Source of the DNA: Cytophagales bacterium
Lineage (GTDB): Bacteria > Bacteroidota > Bacteroidia > Cytophagales > UBA9547
Direction of reading: 5' to 3'
Assembly (NCBI GenBank): GCA_013297755.1
Contig: JAAFIH010000014.1
Location: forward strand, 1-64,000
Length of the DNA stretch: 64,000 nucleotides
Shown here: piece after piece, positions 1 through 9,335 of the stretch
Position numbering within the stretch: position 1 is the stretch's first letter
Layout: every line of letters begins with the position of its first letter
Translations under genes and position numbers: made by a program
Notes under the pieces: generated by a model
The model's database searches: none
Told to the model about the DNA's origin: nothing
What the model saw: the letters and a program-made list of their open reading frames with translations, nothing else

Positions 1-112
1 AATGGCACTTAGTATGTTAGATGCCGAAAAAACTAAAAATAAATCCAAGCCCTTAAAAAGACAAACTGCCTCATTATTAGATAGTTATAGAGAGTTGATT
101 TTGGGAGTTTAA
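1..112 (+). CDS. 3' end of an unidentified gene (partial)
   Basis: An open frame enters from the left edge and stops with TAA at 110-112. The readable part is about 36 codons, hydrophilic and lysine-rich, and ends in S-Y-R-E-L-I-L-G-V. The first ATG at position 2 is probably internal. It converges on the minus-strand gene at 142, with only 29 bp between the two stop codons. No motif identifies a family. It could also be chance, but the absence of stops and the position just before a convergent gene favour a real gene end. Confidence 0.4.
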   Translation, partial: MALSMLDAEKTKNKSKPLKRQTASLLDSYRELILGV

Positions 113-141
113 ATTAGAATTCCCTGATAAACACATGAACA

Positions 142-1215
142 TTACACCCTTACCAATTTCAACGGAAAAGTATTTAGCGAATTCCATTGAGGGATATATA
201 CACTTTCTTCATCGTCAATACACAAATCGTGGCAGTGCATAAATGTGCCTCTCACTTTTGAGGATTGATGTAGGTGTTTGTATTTTCCATTTTCCATGTC
301 GAGCGTATCTACGCCTGGAGCAGAAATGAGTTTATTGTTTTTGTCAAACACGAAGAAATAGCCTGTTCTCGATTGCCACGCTGGACCACCATCTTTTCCA
401 TTTTCAAATTCACTCCAAATGACTGGAAAATATAAATTTTCGCCTTTGATAATCGGTCGGCAAACAAATGAGCCAGGATAATAATGACTTTCGATGTGTT
501 TGCCATCAATAGAGTAAAACTTAAATCCACATTCTTCGCGACTGGTGGCAATGATTTTGGGATTGTTTTTATCTCGTGTGTCTATGCAAACGCCATGCGC
601 TTGTTTTAGTTTTGACTCACCTTCAACAGGACTGCCAGCAAAAATATTTTTGAATTTTCCTTTGCTATCATAAACCAAAATATAACTTGAACCATAGCCA
701 TCGGCCACATAAATATCGCCATTTGGAGCAACAGCCGTTTCGGTTGGCACAAACGGAACTTTCTCAGGATTGGTATAAATACCTGATTCTGAGGGATATT
801 TTAGGGTTAAAAGTACTTTTCCATCCAGTGTAGTTTTATAAACTTCCTTTTTGACGGTGTCGGTAATAAATAAAAACTCTTCGCCATTAGCATTGAAAAT
901 TGTCAATCCATGAATACCAGGATATTCGCTGCCCCAAGTTGAAATTACTTTTGCCGATTTGTCCATGATGACAATGTTATTTTTTGTATCAGTGGTGCAA
1001 AAAATCAATCGTTTTTTGCTATCTTGTACCATTTCGTGGCAATCGGCAACAGGATATTTCGATAAATTATCTACTCCCCAGTTTCGCTCGAGTTTGTATT
1101 TGAAATTATTGTGCCCAAGCACAAATTCTTCTTCTGTTTTACCAAAGTTGATGTTTGGAATTGCCATAGCAGCAACTGCTAAAGCAGATTTTTGTGTGAA
1201 TTGTCTTCTATTCAT
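142..1215 (-). CDS. Exported beta-propeller (NHL-like) protein with Tat-type leader
   Basis: 357 aa starting at ATG 1215. Residues 3-20 (N-R-R-Q-F-T-Q-K-S followed by an alanine-rich stretch) look like a twin-arginine leader, so export in a folded state is likely. The body has repeated short blocks of the six-bladed NHL or SMP-30-like type, such as H-G-L-T-I-F, V-A-P-N-G-D-I-Y-V-A-D-G and a final H-D-L-C-I-D-D-E. The enzyme activity and ligand are not readable. It lies downstream of the cytochrome/DUF1501 genes on the same strand. Proteins like this often accompany DUF1501/DUF1553 genes in Bacteroidota and Planctomycetota, so it may be part of the same periplasmic system, but a 413 bp gap separates them. 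Confidence 0.7.
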   Translation of the reverse strand: MNRRQFTQKSALAVAAMAIPNINFGKTEEEFVLGHNNFKYKLERNWGVDNLSKYPVADCHEMVQDSKKRLIFCTTDTKNNIVIMDKSAKVISTWGSEYPGIHGLTIFNANGEEFLFITDTVKKEVYKTTLDGKVLLTLKYPSESGIYTNPEKVPFVPTETAVAPNGDIYVADGYGSSYILVYDSKGKFKNIFAGSPVEGESKLKQAHGVCIDTRDKNNPKIIATSREECGFKFYSIDGKHIESHYYPGSFVCRPIIKGENLYFPVIWSEFENGKDGGPAWQSRTGYFFVFDKNNKLISAPGVDTLDMENGKYKHLHQSSKVRGTFMHCHDLCIDDEESVYIPQWNSLNTFPLKLVRV

Positions 1216-1402
1216 CGTTATTAAATGTCCCCTAACCCCAAAGGGGGAGTTTTAGTTTTTATATCCAAGGGTTATGAGTATCTCTCATGGATATTTGTTT
1301 AATCTACTATTTAATAAATTGGTAATATTTTATTTAAGGTTAAAATTCTATGGGTTTTGATAATATTTTATTGAAAATCCTAGATACTTATTTTTAGTTA
1401 AT
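1216..1402. other. Intergenic AT-rich gap with a small C/G palindrome
   Basis: No gene is seen here. At about 1225-1244 lies a C-rich/G-rich inverted motif (CCCCTAACCCCAAAGGGGGA). It resembles the short CCTTTGG-centred palindromes often found between Bacteroidota genes and could act as a terminator or REP-type sequence. The rest is AT-rich leader DNA upstream of the propeller gene. No promoter box was convincing. Confidence 0.3.
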
Positions 1403-1500
1403 TAAAACCCCAAACCCAACAATCAGCACAAAGACTCGCTCAAAACTTTCGTTTTGTCTTGAAAAAGGGAAAGGGCTTTTTATAAGGGTTTTTTGATGTT
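1403..1500. repeat. Dispersed hairpin repeat, copy R1 (degenerate)
   Basis: The stretch runs from AAAACCCC to AGGGTTTTTT and shares its middle block (CACAAAGnCTnGCTCAAAAC, then a GTTTT block and GGGCTT) with copy R2 at 25488-25645. Copy R3 lies at 53125-53240 in the opposite orientation. The ends are imperfect inverted repeats, so the element could fold into one long hairpin. It sits between the 3' end of the cytochrome gene and the propeller gene. It may be a MITE relic or a hairpin terminator family. Confidence 0.4.
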
Positions 1501-1628
1501 TTTTAATTCATTTTCTTAATATATCTCTAAGTGGGCTTTTCTATAAAATTATAAAAAAGTTTCTAAATTTAGAAACTTATACTGATTTGATTTTCCTAAT
1601 TTATTTATCCTATCTCATTCTTAAAAAA

Positions 1629-2984
1629 TCAAGCCGTTATCCCAACCACAATCTCAAGTTCTGGATTCGATTTTTTTAATGCTTCAATGGCATTTTGATT
1701 AATTTTTGTTTTCCAGAGAAATAATTTTTTAAGTGATTTTATCGAAGCTATTTTTTTTAAACCAGCATCCGAAATAGGAACATTATATAGATTTAAACTT
1801 TCGAGTTTTGATAAATTTGATAAAGCCTCCAAATTAGCATCATCCAAATTTGTGTTTTGTATAAACAACTTATTCAAGTTAGAAAATTTAGCAATCTCAT
1901 TAAGTGATTTTGACGAAATTGCAGTTCCAGACAAATCCAAAATATAGACTTGTTCTTTGATTTTTGACAGGTTTTCGGTCTTTTTATCATCCCAATCTTT
2001 TTTGTTGATGATTACTCTCACATCAAGCAAATTGCTGTTATTTGCCATTTTCTGAACATTTGCTCCCAACATTTGAATGGCTTGCACATCTTTATCAGCA
2101 GCTGCCGTTACTTCTGGCAAACTTGGTGTTTCGTCTGTATTGTGAGCATTTCCACCCGCTTGGAATTTGGTTAAAACAGCCATGATGGCAGCATCTGGTT
2201 TCAGTTCCGAAACTTTTTTATCTTTTGTAGCTCCAGCATCAATCCACCAAGTAAGCAAGGCTTTTTCATCGGTTGTCAATGGAATTTTTCCTTTTGGCGG
2301 CATGGCTCTTTTTTCGATTGGTTCCAGGTTTATCAATTTTATCAACTCGCTTTGTGCCGAATTAGAAGCAATTATCACTGCTCCACTTTCGCCACCTTTG
2401 AGTAAATTTTCGTAAGTATCCATCAATAATCCACCTTTTAATTTTCCTGTATTGTGGCAAGCAACACATTTTTTATTAAATATGGGCTGTACCAAATCGC
2501 TAAAAACGACAGCTTGTTTTATGTCTTTTATTTCAACCACATTTTCGTTTTTGTTTTCTGATAATTGCGATAGCGACAAATATTGCTCGCCATGTGTGAG
2601 CGAACCTCCATGATGACCAGTAAGCGTTAGTAAAATACAAACAAGAAAAATGCTACCATTATATATGTATTTAAAATAGATTTTTGATTTCAATAAGTAA
2701 TAAATAATAGAAATCAAGACTAATAAGACAGAAAGCCAAATGCCCAACCACTTGTGTTCGTCAAGTAATTCAACATTATATTCGCCACTAAGGGATAAAA
2801 AATAACCTAATACTGATGAAATAATCGAAGAAATCGCACTAGAAATTAGCAATATTTGTTTGGTTTTTTCTCCTGATTTGTAACTCGAAATTCGTTCTAA
2901 AAATTCGATTATCAACCAAAAAGATATAAAACCAATGGGTAAATGAACAAGTAAAGGATGGAACTTCCCAATAAAATTAATCAT
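1629..2984 (-). CDS. Membrane protein with c-type haem domain and leucine-rich repeats
   Basis: 451 aa. Residues 5-127 form about four membrane segments in a DUF2231-like region (H-P-L-L-V-H-L-P-I-G-F). Residues 160-255 are a PSCyt1-type cytochrome c domain with C-V-A-C-H at 173-177 and a later R-A-M-P-P-K-G, whose Met is a likely axial ligand. Residues 320-445 hold short leucine-rich repeats. This three-part layout is known from Bacteroidota and Planctomycetota beside DUF1501 and DUF1553 genes. Electron transfer at the outer face of the inner membrane is inferred; the substrate is unknown. It starts 24 bp after the stop of the DUF1501 gene and is probably co-transcribed with it. Confidence 0.8.
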   Translation of the reverse strand: MINFIGKFHPLLVHLPIGFISFWLIIEFLERISSYKSGEKTKQILLISSAISSIISSVLGYFLSLSGEYNVELLDEHKWLGIWLSVLLVLISIIYYLLKSKIYFKYIYNGSIFLVCILLTLTGHHGGSLTHGEQYLSLSQLSENKNENVVEIKDIKQAVVFSDLVQPIFNKKCVACHNTGKLKGGLLMDTYENLLKGGESGAVIIASNSAQSELIKLINLEPIEKRAMPPKGKIPLTTDEKALLTWWIDAGATKDKKVSELKPDAAIMAVLTKFQAGGNAHNTDETPSLPEVTAAADKDVQAIQMLGANVQKMANNSNLLDVRVIINKKDWDDKKTENLSKIKEQVYILDLSGTAISSKSLNEIAKFSNLNKLFIQNTNLDDANLEALSNLSKLESLNLYNVPISDAGLKKIASIKSLKKLFLWKTKINQNAIEALKKSNPELEIVVGITA

Positions 2985-3008
2985 AAATAAGTAATAAAAA
3001 TTATAGTT

Positions 3009-4475
3009 TTAAGATAAAATATTATGCACCACATGTCCATGCACATCTGTCAATCTAAAATCTCTGCCTTGATAGGGGAATGTAAGTTTTTCGTGGTCGA
3101 AGCCAAGTTGATGCAAAATAGTAGCATGTAAATCATGAACGTGAACCCTGTCTTTTACGCCAAAATATCCAAATTCGTCTGTTTCGCCATGTGTAAAGCC
3201 AGGTTTTACTCCGCCACCTGCCATCCAAACCGTAAAAGCATTTGGATTATGGTCTCTACCTTTGCCATCTGGTGGAGCTCCTGGACGAGATTCTTTCATT
3301 GGAGTACGACCAAATTCGCCTCCCCAAACTACTAAAGTATCTTCTAAAAGTCCTCTTTGTTTTAAATCTTTGATAAGTGCAGCTATGGGTTTGTCGGTTT
3401 CTGCACAACGTGTTTTTATACCATCTTCACAATCGTTGGCTTTGCTTTCGCCATGATGATCCCAGCCCCAATGAAATAATTGAACATAGCGAACCCCTTT
3501 TTCGACCAACCTTCTAGCCAAAAGACAATTATTTGCAAAAGATGCTTTACCTATTTCAGTACCATACATTTCGTGAATATAGGCTGGCTCATCTTTTATA
3601 TCCATAGTTTCTGGAACTGAAACTTGCATTTTATATGCCATCTCAAATTGAGCAATTCTTGACTGAATTTCTGGATCTTGCGTTTCTTCAAAATGGGTTT
3701 GATTGACATCGTTTATGGCATCAATCAATTTTCCTTTTAGCGTTCTGTCTTGGTGATGTGGGTCTGATAAATACAACACAGGATCACCAGCATTTCTGCA
3801 TTGAACACCTTGATATACAGTGGGTAAAAATCCACTACCCCAAAGACTTTTGCCTGCATCAGGGGTTTTTCCGCCAGAAGCTAAAACGATAAAGCCTGGT
3901 AAATTTTGATTTTCAGTACCTAACCCATACGTTACCCACGAGCCAATGCCTGGTCTGCCTAAACGTGGCGAACCTGTGTGCATAAATAATTGTGCTGGTG
4001 CATGGTTAAATTCTGTGGTGTGCATCGATTTCACAAAACATAAATCATCTACAATTTCAGAAGTAAAAGGAAGATGGTTAGAAACATAAGCACCACTATT
4101 TCCATATTGCTTAAAGGTAGCTTGTGGACCCAACATTTTTGGAGTTCCTTTGATAAATGCAAAACGCTGTCCTTTGAGAAACGATTCTGGGCAATTCTGA
4201 CCATCTAATTTGTGTAAGAGTGGCTTGTAATCAAAAGTTTCTAGTTGAGATGGAGCTCCAGCCATGTGCAAATAAATCACTCTTTTTGCCTTTGGAGCAA
4301 ATTGTGGCGATTTCAATCCTAGTGGATTTTTGCTATTGCTTGAGCCATCAGATTTCAATAAGCCACCACAACCTCCGAGCAGTGAACCAAGTGCCAACGA
4401 ACCAATACCAGTTGATAAATTATATAAAAAATTCCTTCTTGTGATATCTCTAAGGTTTTCTTGAAATGTGTTCAT
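3009..4475 (-). CDS. DUF1501 family lipoprotein (sulfatase-like fold)
   Basis: 488 aa. R-R-N-F at 13-16 starts a Tat-like leader that ends in a lipobox L-G-G-C with Cys at 36, so it is probably a lipid-anchored exported protein. The body matches DUF1501, which is related to the alkaline phosphatase/sulfatase fold: H-M-A-G-A-P-S-Q near the start, L-F-H-W-G-W-D-H-H-G in the middle, V-V-W-G-G-E-F-G-R-T-P and G-R-D-H-N-P-N-A-F-T towards the end, with many His and Asp suited to metal binding. Hydrolysis of a sulfate or phosphate ester is a family-level guess. It is transcribed ahead of the haem/LRR gene and downstream of the DUF1553 protein. Confidence 0.85.
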   Translation of the reverse strand: MNTFQENLRDITRRNFLYNLSTGIGSLALGSLLGGCGGLLKSDGSSNSKNPLGLKSPQFAPKAKRVIYLHMAGAPSQLETFDYKPLLHKLDGQNCPESFLKGQRFAFIKGTPKMLGPQATFKQYGNSGAYVSNHLPFTSEIVDDLCFVKSMHTTEFNHAPAQLFMHTGSPRLGRPGIGSWVTYGLGTENQNLPGFIVLASGGKTPDAGKSLWGSGFLPTVYQGVQCRNAGDPVLYLSDPHHQDRTLKGKLIDAINDVNQTHFEETQDPEIQSRIAQFEMAYKMQVSVPETMDIKDEPAYIHEMYGTEIGKASFANNCLLARRLVEKGVRYVQLFHWGWDHHGESKANDCEDGIKTRCAETDKPIAALIKDLKQRGLLEDTLVVWGGEFGRTPMKESRPGAPPDGKGRDHNPNAFTVWMAGGGVKPGFTHGETDEFGYFGVKDRVHVHDLHATILHQLGFDHEKLTFPYQGRDFRLTDVHGHVVHNILS

Positions 4476-4477
4476 TT

Positions 4478-4530
4478 TTTTTATGTGTTAATGTTTTGTG
4501 TGTTCATGTTATTTTGTGTTCATGTGTTCA
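4478..4530. repeat. Degenerate GTGTT(A/C)ATG repeats
   Basis: Several loose copies of GTGTTAATG or GTGTTCATG fill the gap before the DUF1501 start and run into the last codons of the membrane protein gene. They read in the opposite sense to the TTAACACAT arrays at 5366-5406 and 5805-6065. Confidence 0.5.
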
Positions 4531-5183
4531 AGTTGAACTTTGCCTTCAGGTATTTTAGTCAATCTTTTGTTCCAATATAGTATATAGGTTGTTCCAACAA
4601 TTGTTGGTAAAATCCAAATTAATGTAGTGCCAATATTAAGTCCAGCAACTAAAAAAGCGGTTATAGAAGCTATTAATGCTCCAACCATACGTCCTAAATG
4701 GCTAACAATCCAAGCATTTTTATTCTCTCTGAAAATTCTAAATGTCTGAAAATCTTTGACCGTCAAAAATCCACCAAACGCACCAAAGAAAACATATAAA
4801 ATACTTTGGTCGATATGTTGAACAATTCCAATGATGCCCATAACTAACATACTAATAGAAGCCAAAAGCATTGTTCCCGATACTAATTTATCCATCCAAT
4901 CTGCTTTAATTTTACTTTTAAGTGTCAACGCTCTATTTCCTGCTAAAACCAAATAAATAGTAAATATGCCGATGAGGAATAAAAACAGATTTTCGTGATT
5001 GGGCATTCTCGCTACCAAAAGTGCTATCAAAGAACTAATAAGCATTGAATATGAAAATACTTTTCCAGCATTTTTATGGATTAAATCGCCTTTTTTTACA
5101 AAAACACTAATCATTCCTGTTATTAAACCAAGTCCCCCAAAAAATGCATGAATGTAAATTAGTATCCCTATCGTTTGCTCCAT
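4509..5183 (-). CDS. DUF2306-like membrane protein
   Basis: 224 aa, nearly all hydrophobic with about seven membrane segments. An H-A-F-F-G-G-L-G-L-I-T-G motif lies in the first helix and a conserved H-K-N-A-G-K-V-F-S-Y follows segment two, as in DUF2306-like integral membrane proteins with possible haem or quinone contact. No catalytic motif is visible. Its ends are embedded in GTGTTCATG-type repeats (4478-4530 and 5200-5260), so its C-terminal codons are partly repeat DNA. Co-transcription with the DUF1501 gene (34 bp downstream) is likely. Confidence 0.55.
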   Translation of the reverse strand: MEQTIGILIYIHAFFGGLGLITGMISVFVKKGDLIHKNAGKVFSYSMLISSLIALLVARMPNHENLFLFLIGIFTIYLVLAGNRALTLKSKIKADWMDKLVSGTMLLASISMLVMGIIGIVQHIDQSILYVFFGAFGGFLTVKDFQTFRIFRENKNAWIVSHLGRMVGALIASITAFLVAGLNIGTTLIWILPTIVGTTYILYWNKRLTKIPEGKVQLEHMNTK

Positions 5184-5199
5184 GTTTTAATTAATTTCT

Positions 5200-5406
5200 T
5201 GTCCCATCGTTGTGTTAGTGTTTTCAAGTTTTTGTGTGTTCATGTTTTCAAGTTTTTTTTGTTTTGATGTGTTTGTTTATACAATTTAAGAGTTTTTTTA
5301 ACAAATATTTTTATTATAATAAATAAATTAAAATAAGTATATACATGTTTTCAAATAATTTAATAGAAGAACACATTAACACATTAACACATTAACACAT
5401 TAACAC
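5200..5406. repeat. Two facing short-repeat blocks
   Basis: 5200-5260 carries GTGTTAGTG and GTGTTCATG copies, and 5366-5406 carries about four perfect 9-bp ACACATTAA units. The two blocks are roughly complementary and could pair across the AT-rich spacer. The region lies between the four-helix-bundle gene and the membrane protein gene. No coding sequence was found. Confidence 0.6.
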
Positions 5407-5418
5407 AAAAAACCAAAC

Positions 5419-5787
5419 CTATTCTTTTTTTGCATCTAAATATTTGATAAGACCTAAAGTTAAATTTCTTGTTTTATCAACTTGTAAATGTAACTCTGTT
5501 AATTCATTTGTAGTTGCGTATTCTATATCTTCTAATAAGTAAAACATACTTTTTACTTCAGCTGCTGAACTTTGTGAGAAATCTAAAAACCTAATAAATT
5601 CTTTTCTATGGTATCTTCCAAACCCTTCAGCAATATTATTCATTACAGAAACAGCAGCTCTTGTTAATTGGTTTCTAGTTCCAAAATCTTTTTCTAACTT
5701 TTTATTCTGTGCTAATTGAAATACCATCTTAACTAAAACTCTAGCTTCTTTCCAACAATTAAGATCTTCAAATTTTTCTACTTTCAT
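5419..5787 (-). CDS. Four-helix-bundle protein (23S rRNA IVS / S23 family)
   Basis: 122 aa, the usual length for this family. Diagnostic features are the early F-E-D-L-N-C-W-K-E-A-R, R-N-Q-L-T-R-A-A-V-S-V-M-N-N-I-A-E-G-F-G-R and F-L-D-F-S-Q-S-S-A-A-E-V. The fold is a pentamer-forming, nucleic-acid-binding helical bundle. Relatives occur in intervening sequences of 23S rRNA genes and as the Avd accessory protein of diversity-generating retroelements. Neither rRNA nor reverse transcriptase is near, so the role here is unknown. The gene is bracketed by 9-bp repeats on both sides, suggesting it may travel with them. Confidence 0.85.
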   Translation of the reverse strand: MKVEKFEDLNCWKEARVLVKMVFQLAQNKKLEKDFGTRNQLTRAAVSVMNNIAEGFGRYHRKEFIRFLDFSQSSAAEVKSMFYLLEDIEYATTNELTELHLQVDKTRNLTLGLIKYLDAKKE

Positions 5788-5804
5788 TTATTTTGATAAA
5801 TCAT

Positions 5805-6065
5805 AACTTTTACACCTAAACACTTTAACTCATTCTCACATTAACATATTAAAACATAAAAACTTTTATACATGAACACTTTTACACCTTAACACTTTTA
5901 CACCTAAACTTAACACCTTAACACCTTAACACCTAAACACCTAAACACCTTAACACCTTAACACCTTAACACTTAAACACATTAACACATTAACACCTTA
6001 ACACTTAAACACATTAACACCTTAACACCTTAACACATTAACAAATTAACCCCTAAACACATTCT
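5805..6065. repeat. 9-bp microsatellite array (TTAACACCT / TTAACACAT)
   Basis: About 260 bp are built from more than twenty 9-bp units, mainly TTAACACCT, TTAACACAT and TTAAACACC, degenerating at both ends. It fills the whole gap between the DUF1553 gene and the four-helix-bundle gene. No gene is present. The array may vary in length between strains and could set the spacing or stability of the transcript. Confidence 0.85.
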
Positions 6066-6072
6066 CCCATTC

Positions 6073-9000
6073 TCACTCTTTTGTAATAAACTTATCTAAA
6101 TTAATAATCGCAGATGCAACAATAGTCAATGAAGAAAACTCATTGTTCTTGTCTTTGATATTGGATGTTTTTAAAGTTTTTTGCTCGTTTTTATTATAAA
6201 ATTCTTTAGAAGTATTGTATAATTTAACAAGTCTTTCGAGCGTTTTAGCATCTGGATTTGTAAATAACGATTTTTTATACATAAACGAAATTTTTTGTTC
6301 AAGGCTTTCATTTTTTGCCAATGATTGTAATGCCAATTGCTGAGCAACTTCAGTAAATGTGGTGTCATTTAAAGTTGCCAAAGATTGCAAGGGTGTGTTT
6401 GTACGAATTCTTCTTACCAAACAAACTTCTCTACTGCTGCCATCAAAATTCAATAAATTGGGAAAAGGACTAGTTCTTTTTAGATAAGTATACAATGCCC
6501 TTCTATATTTGTCTTCGCCTTCGCTTGTTACCCAATCGGCACCACTATAAACAGTTTGCCAAATGCCATTTGGCTGATAAGGCATTACACTTGGACCATA
6601 CATTTTTTTGCTCAAAAGTCCTGAAACAGCCAGAGCTTGGTCTCTTACTTGTTCGGCAGATAATCTAACTCTAGGTGCTCTGGCTAAGTATTTATTTCTG
6701 GGGTCTAATTTGAGTTGTTTTTCTGAAACCTCGCTTTTTTGTTGATAGGTATAAGACATAACCATAAATTTCAACATTTTTTTAGTGCTCCAATTATACT
6801 CGTTCATAAACTTGAGTGCCAAATAATCTAACAATTCTGGATGACTTGGTTTGATGCCCTGAGAACCAAAATCTTCTAAAGTTTCTACAATGCCATAACC
6901 AAAAATTTGCTCCCAAAGTCTATTTACAGCCACACGGGCCGTTAGTGGATTCTCTTTTGAAGTTATCCAATTGGCAAATCCAAGCCTATTTGAGGGACTT
7001 TTGTCAGGCATTTTATTGAATATTTTTGGTACAATGGGTTGAACAGTATCTGTTTTTGCCATCCAGTTTCCTCTATTAAAAATACGAGTGATGCGTTTTT
7101 TATTTTCAGGTAATTCTTTCAAAAATGGAGTTCCAGATTGGTATAAATAGTTTTGCAACTCCACTGTAAGTTCGTCTAGTTTTTTAAATTTTTCTGTATT
7201 TATATTTTTTACATTTCCATCAAAAACAAAATTTTCAATCATTCCATCGTGGTTTCCATTTTTATCATTTTTGAACACAACAAAAATATTTTGCATTCCT
7301 TTTACAGATTCAATGGGTATTTTTATTTCTTTCCAATTATTATTGGTGTTTGAAATGGTTTTTTGAGCTATTATTTTGCCGTTTTGGCTTCCCAATCTAA
7401 ATTCAATTTTGCTTCCACCGCTAACTGTATATTTGAACCCAATGTATTTGGCTTTTGAAATATCTATATCTTTAAATTTAATCCAAGAATTTTCTTTCCA
7501 AGAATGAATACCCTCCATGCCAAAGCCCACATTTGAAACTTCATCAAATTCATAAGCATTTACCAAAGGTTTATTGTGAATATATTTTTTATATTTTGAA
7601 ACAGTAATCCTGTCTATGGTAGAGTTACATACACCAGCAGTAGGGTTTTTGGTAAATTTTATAAATAAATCATGAGTTCCCGAAATTTTAGAGATTGGCA
7701 TATTAAATTCATATAATTCATTGAAACTTTCAGGCAATTCATATTGACCAATTTTTTTTCCGTTTACATTATCAATATAAAAATGAGCCACACTACCACC
7801 TGCCGACACGTGCCTGATTTTGATGGCGTAAGCTAAATCGAAGTTTACATGATCGAATTTTAAATACGAATTTTCTTTTTTGACATATACATAATGGTCG
7901 TCATGGTCGATATTTGAAAATTGTGATGCATTTTCGGCTTCAATTCTTGGTAAAGCATGCCTAATTTTTGCTTCTTTATATGTTTCATTTTTGAGATTGA
8001 AGCCATTTAATTTATCAATTTTAGCCATCAATTCCTTGATTTTCACGGTTGGCGTATCAGCAGGAGCAATATATTTAGGATATTCATCAAATTCATTATT
8101 GTCTTCTGTTTGATTAAAAAACGACATGGTTTGATAATATTCTTTATGCTCGATAGGGTCGTAAGGGTGGCTGTGGCATTGCACACAGCTCATCGTTACA
8201 CCCTGAAATACATCAAAAGTAGTATTTACTCTATCAATCACATCAATCGTTCTAAATTCTTCGTTATCAGTACCCCCTTCATCATTACTCATCGTATTTC
8301 TATGAAATGCAGTGGCTAAATATTGATTTTCTGTAGGATTTGGCATCAAATCGCCAGCCAATTGCTCTCTTATAAATTGATCATAAGGCAAATCTTTGTT
8401 AAAAGATTGTATTAAATAATCTCTGTAACGATAAATATTTCGGTGAAGGTCTTTTTCGTAGCCTTTCGTATCAGCATATCGAGCCAAATCGAGCCACATG
8501 CCAGCCCATCGTTCGCCAAAAGCTGGAGATGACAAAAGTCGATCAACTTGTTTTTCGTAGGCATTTTCGGATTCATCTTTTTCAAAATTTTCGATTTCTT
8601 CTACACTTGGTGGCAATCCAACTACATCTAAACTTAGTCTTCTCAATAAAATAGCTTTTTCAGATATATCAGATGGCGACAAATCTATGTCCAACTCATC
8701 TCTTTTGGCATATATAAAATTATCAATATCATTTTTTACATATTTGGATGGAGCATCTGGCACTTCTTTTGGTTCAGGTTTGATGTATGCCCAATGGTTT
8801 TCCCAATTGGCACCTTCTTCAATCCATTTTTTAAGAATAGCAATTTCTTTTTCGTTCAAAGGCTCTTTGCCAAGCGGCATTCTCAATTCTGTGTCGTGAT
8901 GGGTTAGGCGTGTAAAAAATTCACTTTCAGAAGGTTTGCCAGGAACAATGCAGGTTTTGCCAGATTCTCCTTTTCCTAAAGCCAATTCCCTGTAAATAAA

Positions 9001-9195
9001 ACTAATACCACCAGCTTTTTTCACTCCACCATGGCAACCCGTGCATTTGGCATTTAGGATAGGACGAACTTCAGTGTTGAAAGAGATTTTGTTTTCAGAA
9101 CGAAATAAAGTCTGACAAGCTACTACAATTACGAGCGAAGAGAATATAAAGAATAAAAATATACTTTTCAGATGTTTTGATATAAATTTTATCAT
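6073..9195 (-). CDS. DUF1549/DUF1553 cytochrome lipoprotein with carbohydrate-binding-like inserts
   Basis: I place the start at ATG 9195 (1040 aa). The longer frame from 9240 only adds a second hydrophobic run, while the shorter one gives a clean lipoprotein leader with Cys at 27. The order is PSCyt1 (C-T-G-C-H at 51-55), DUF1549/PSCyt2 (about 155-345, with a second haem motif C-V-Q-C-H at 337-341), two beta-sandwich regions like CBM6 (about 430-530 and 555-650), then DUF1553/PSD1 (about 755-1010, with A-N-W-I-T-S and V-N-R-L-W-E-Q-I-F-G). It is likely an outer-surface or periplasmic oxidoreductase partner of the DUF1501 protein. The binding domains suggest a polysaccharide substrate, but this is inferred. 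Confidence 0.85.
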   Translation of the reverse strand: MIKFISKHLKSIFLFFIFSSLVIVVACQTLFRSENKISFNTEVRPILNAKCTGCHGGVKKAGGISFIYRELALGKGESGKTCIVPGKPSESEFFTRLTHHDTELRMPLGKEPLNEKEIAILKKWIEEGANWENHWAYIKPEPKEVPDAPSKYVKNDIDNFIYAKRDELDIDLSPSDISEKAILLRRLSLDVVGLPPSVEEIENFEKDESENAYEKQVDRLLSSPAFGERWAGMWLDLARYADTKGYEKDLHRNIYRYRDYLIQSFNKDLPYDQFIREQLAGDLMPNPTENQYLATAFHRNTMSNDEGGTDNEEFRTIDVIDRVNTTFDVFQGVTMSCVQCHSHPYDPIEHKEYYQTMSFFNQTEDNNEFDEYPKYIAPADTPTVKIKELMAKIDKLNGFNLKNETYKEAKIRHALPRIEAENASQFSNIDHDDHYVYVKKENSYLKFDHVNFDLAYAIKIRHVSAGGSVAHFYIDNVNGKKIGQYELPESFNELYEFNMPISKISGTHDLFIKFTKNPTAGVCNSTIDRITVSKYKKYIHNKPLVNAYEFDEVSNVGFGMEGIHSWKENSWIKFKDIDISKAKYIGFKYTVSGGSKIEFRLGSQNGKIIAQKTISNTNNNWKEIKIPIESVKGMQNIFVVFKNDKNGNHDGMIENFVFDGNVKNINTEKFKKLDELTVELQNYLYQSGTPFLKELPENKKRITRIFNRGNWMAKTDTVQPIVPKIFNKMPDKSPSNRLGFANWITSKENPLTARVAVNRLWEQIFGYGIVETLEDFGSQGIKPSHPELLDYLALKFMNEYNWSTKKMLKFMVMSYTYQQKSEVSEKQLKLDPRNKYLARAPRVRLSAEQVRDQALAVSGLLSKKMYGPSVMPYQPNGIWQTVYSGADWVTSEGEDKYRRALYTYLKRTSPFPNLLNFDGSSREVCLVRRIRTNTPLQSLATLNDTTFTEVAQQLALQSLAKNESLEQKISFMYKKSLFTNPDAKTLERLVKLYNTSKEFYNKNEQKTLKTSNIKDKNNEFSSLTIVASAIINLDKFITKE

Positions 9196-9335
9196 ATTAT
9201 TTGTAAAAAAAATTATATATTTTTTTACAAAACTAAACAATTATATAATTAATGGAAATAAAAATGATTAAAAATACAATTTCTAAGAAATAAAACAGCA
9301 AATGTGAATATTAGTATATTTTTATTAAAAAATCG

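Noticed and set aside
5419-5787. Diversity-generating retroelement, from the Avd-like four-helix protein
   Set aside because: No reverse transcriptase and no template/variable repeat pair are seen; the flanking arrays are simple 9-bp repeats.
9193-9240. Longer N-terminus of the DUF1553 protein from 9240
   Set aside because: It adds a second hydrophobic run ahead of a clean lipoprotein leader; ATG 9195 is the better start.
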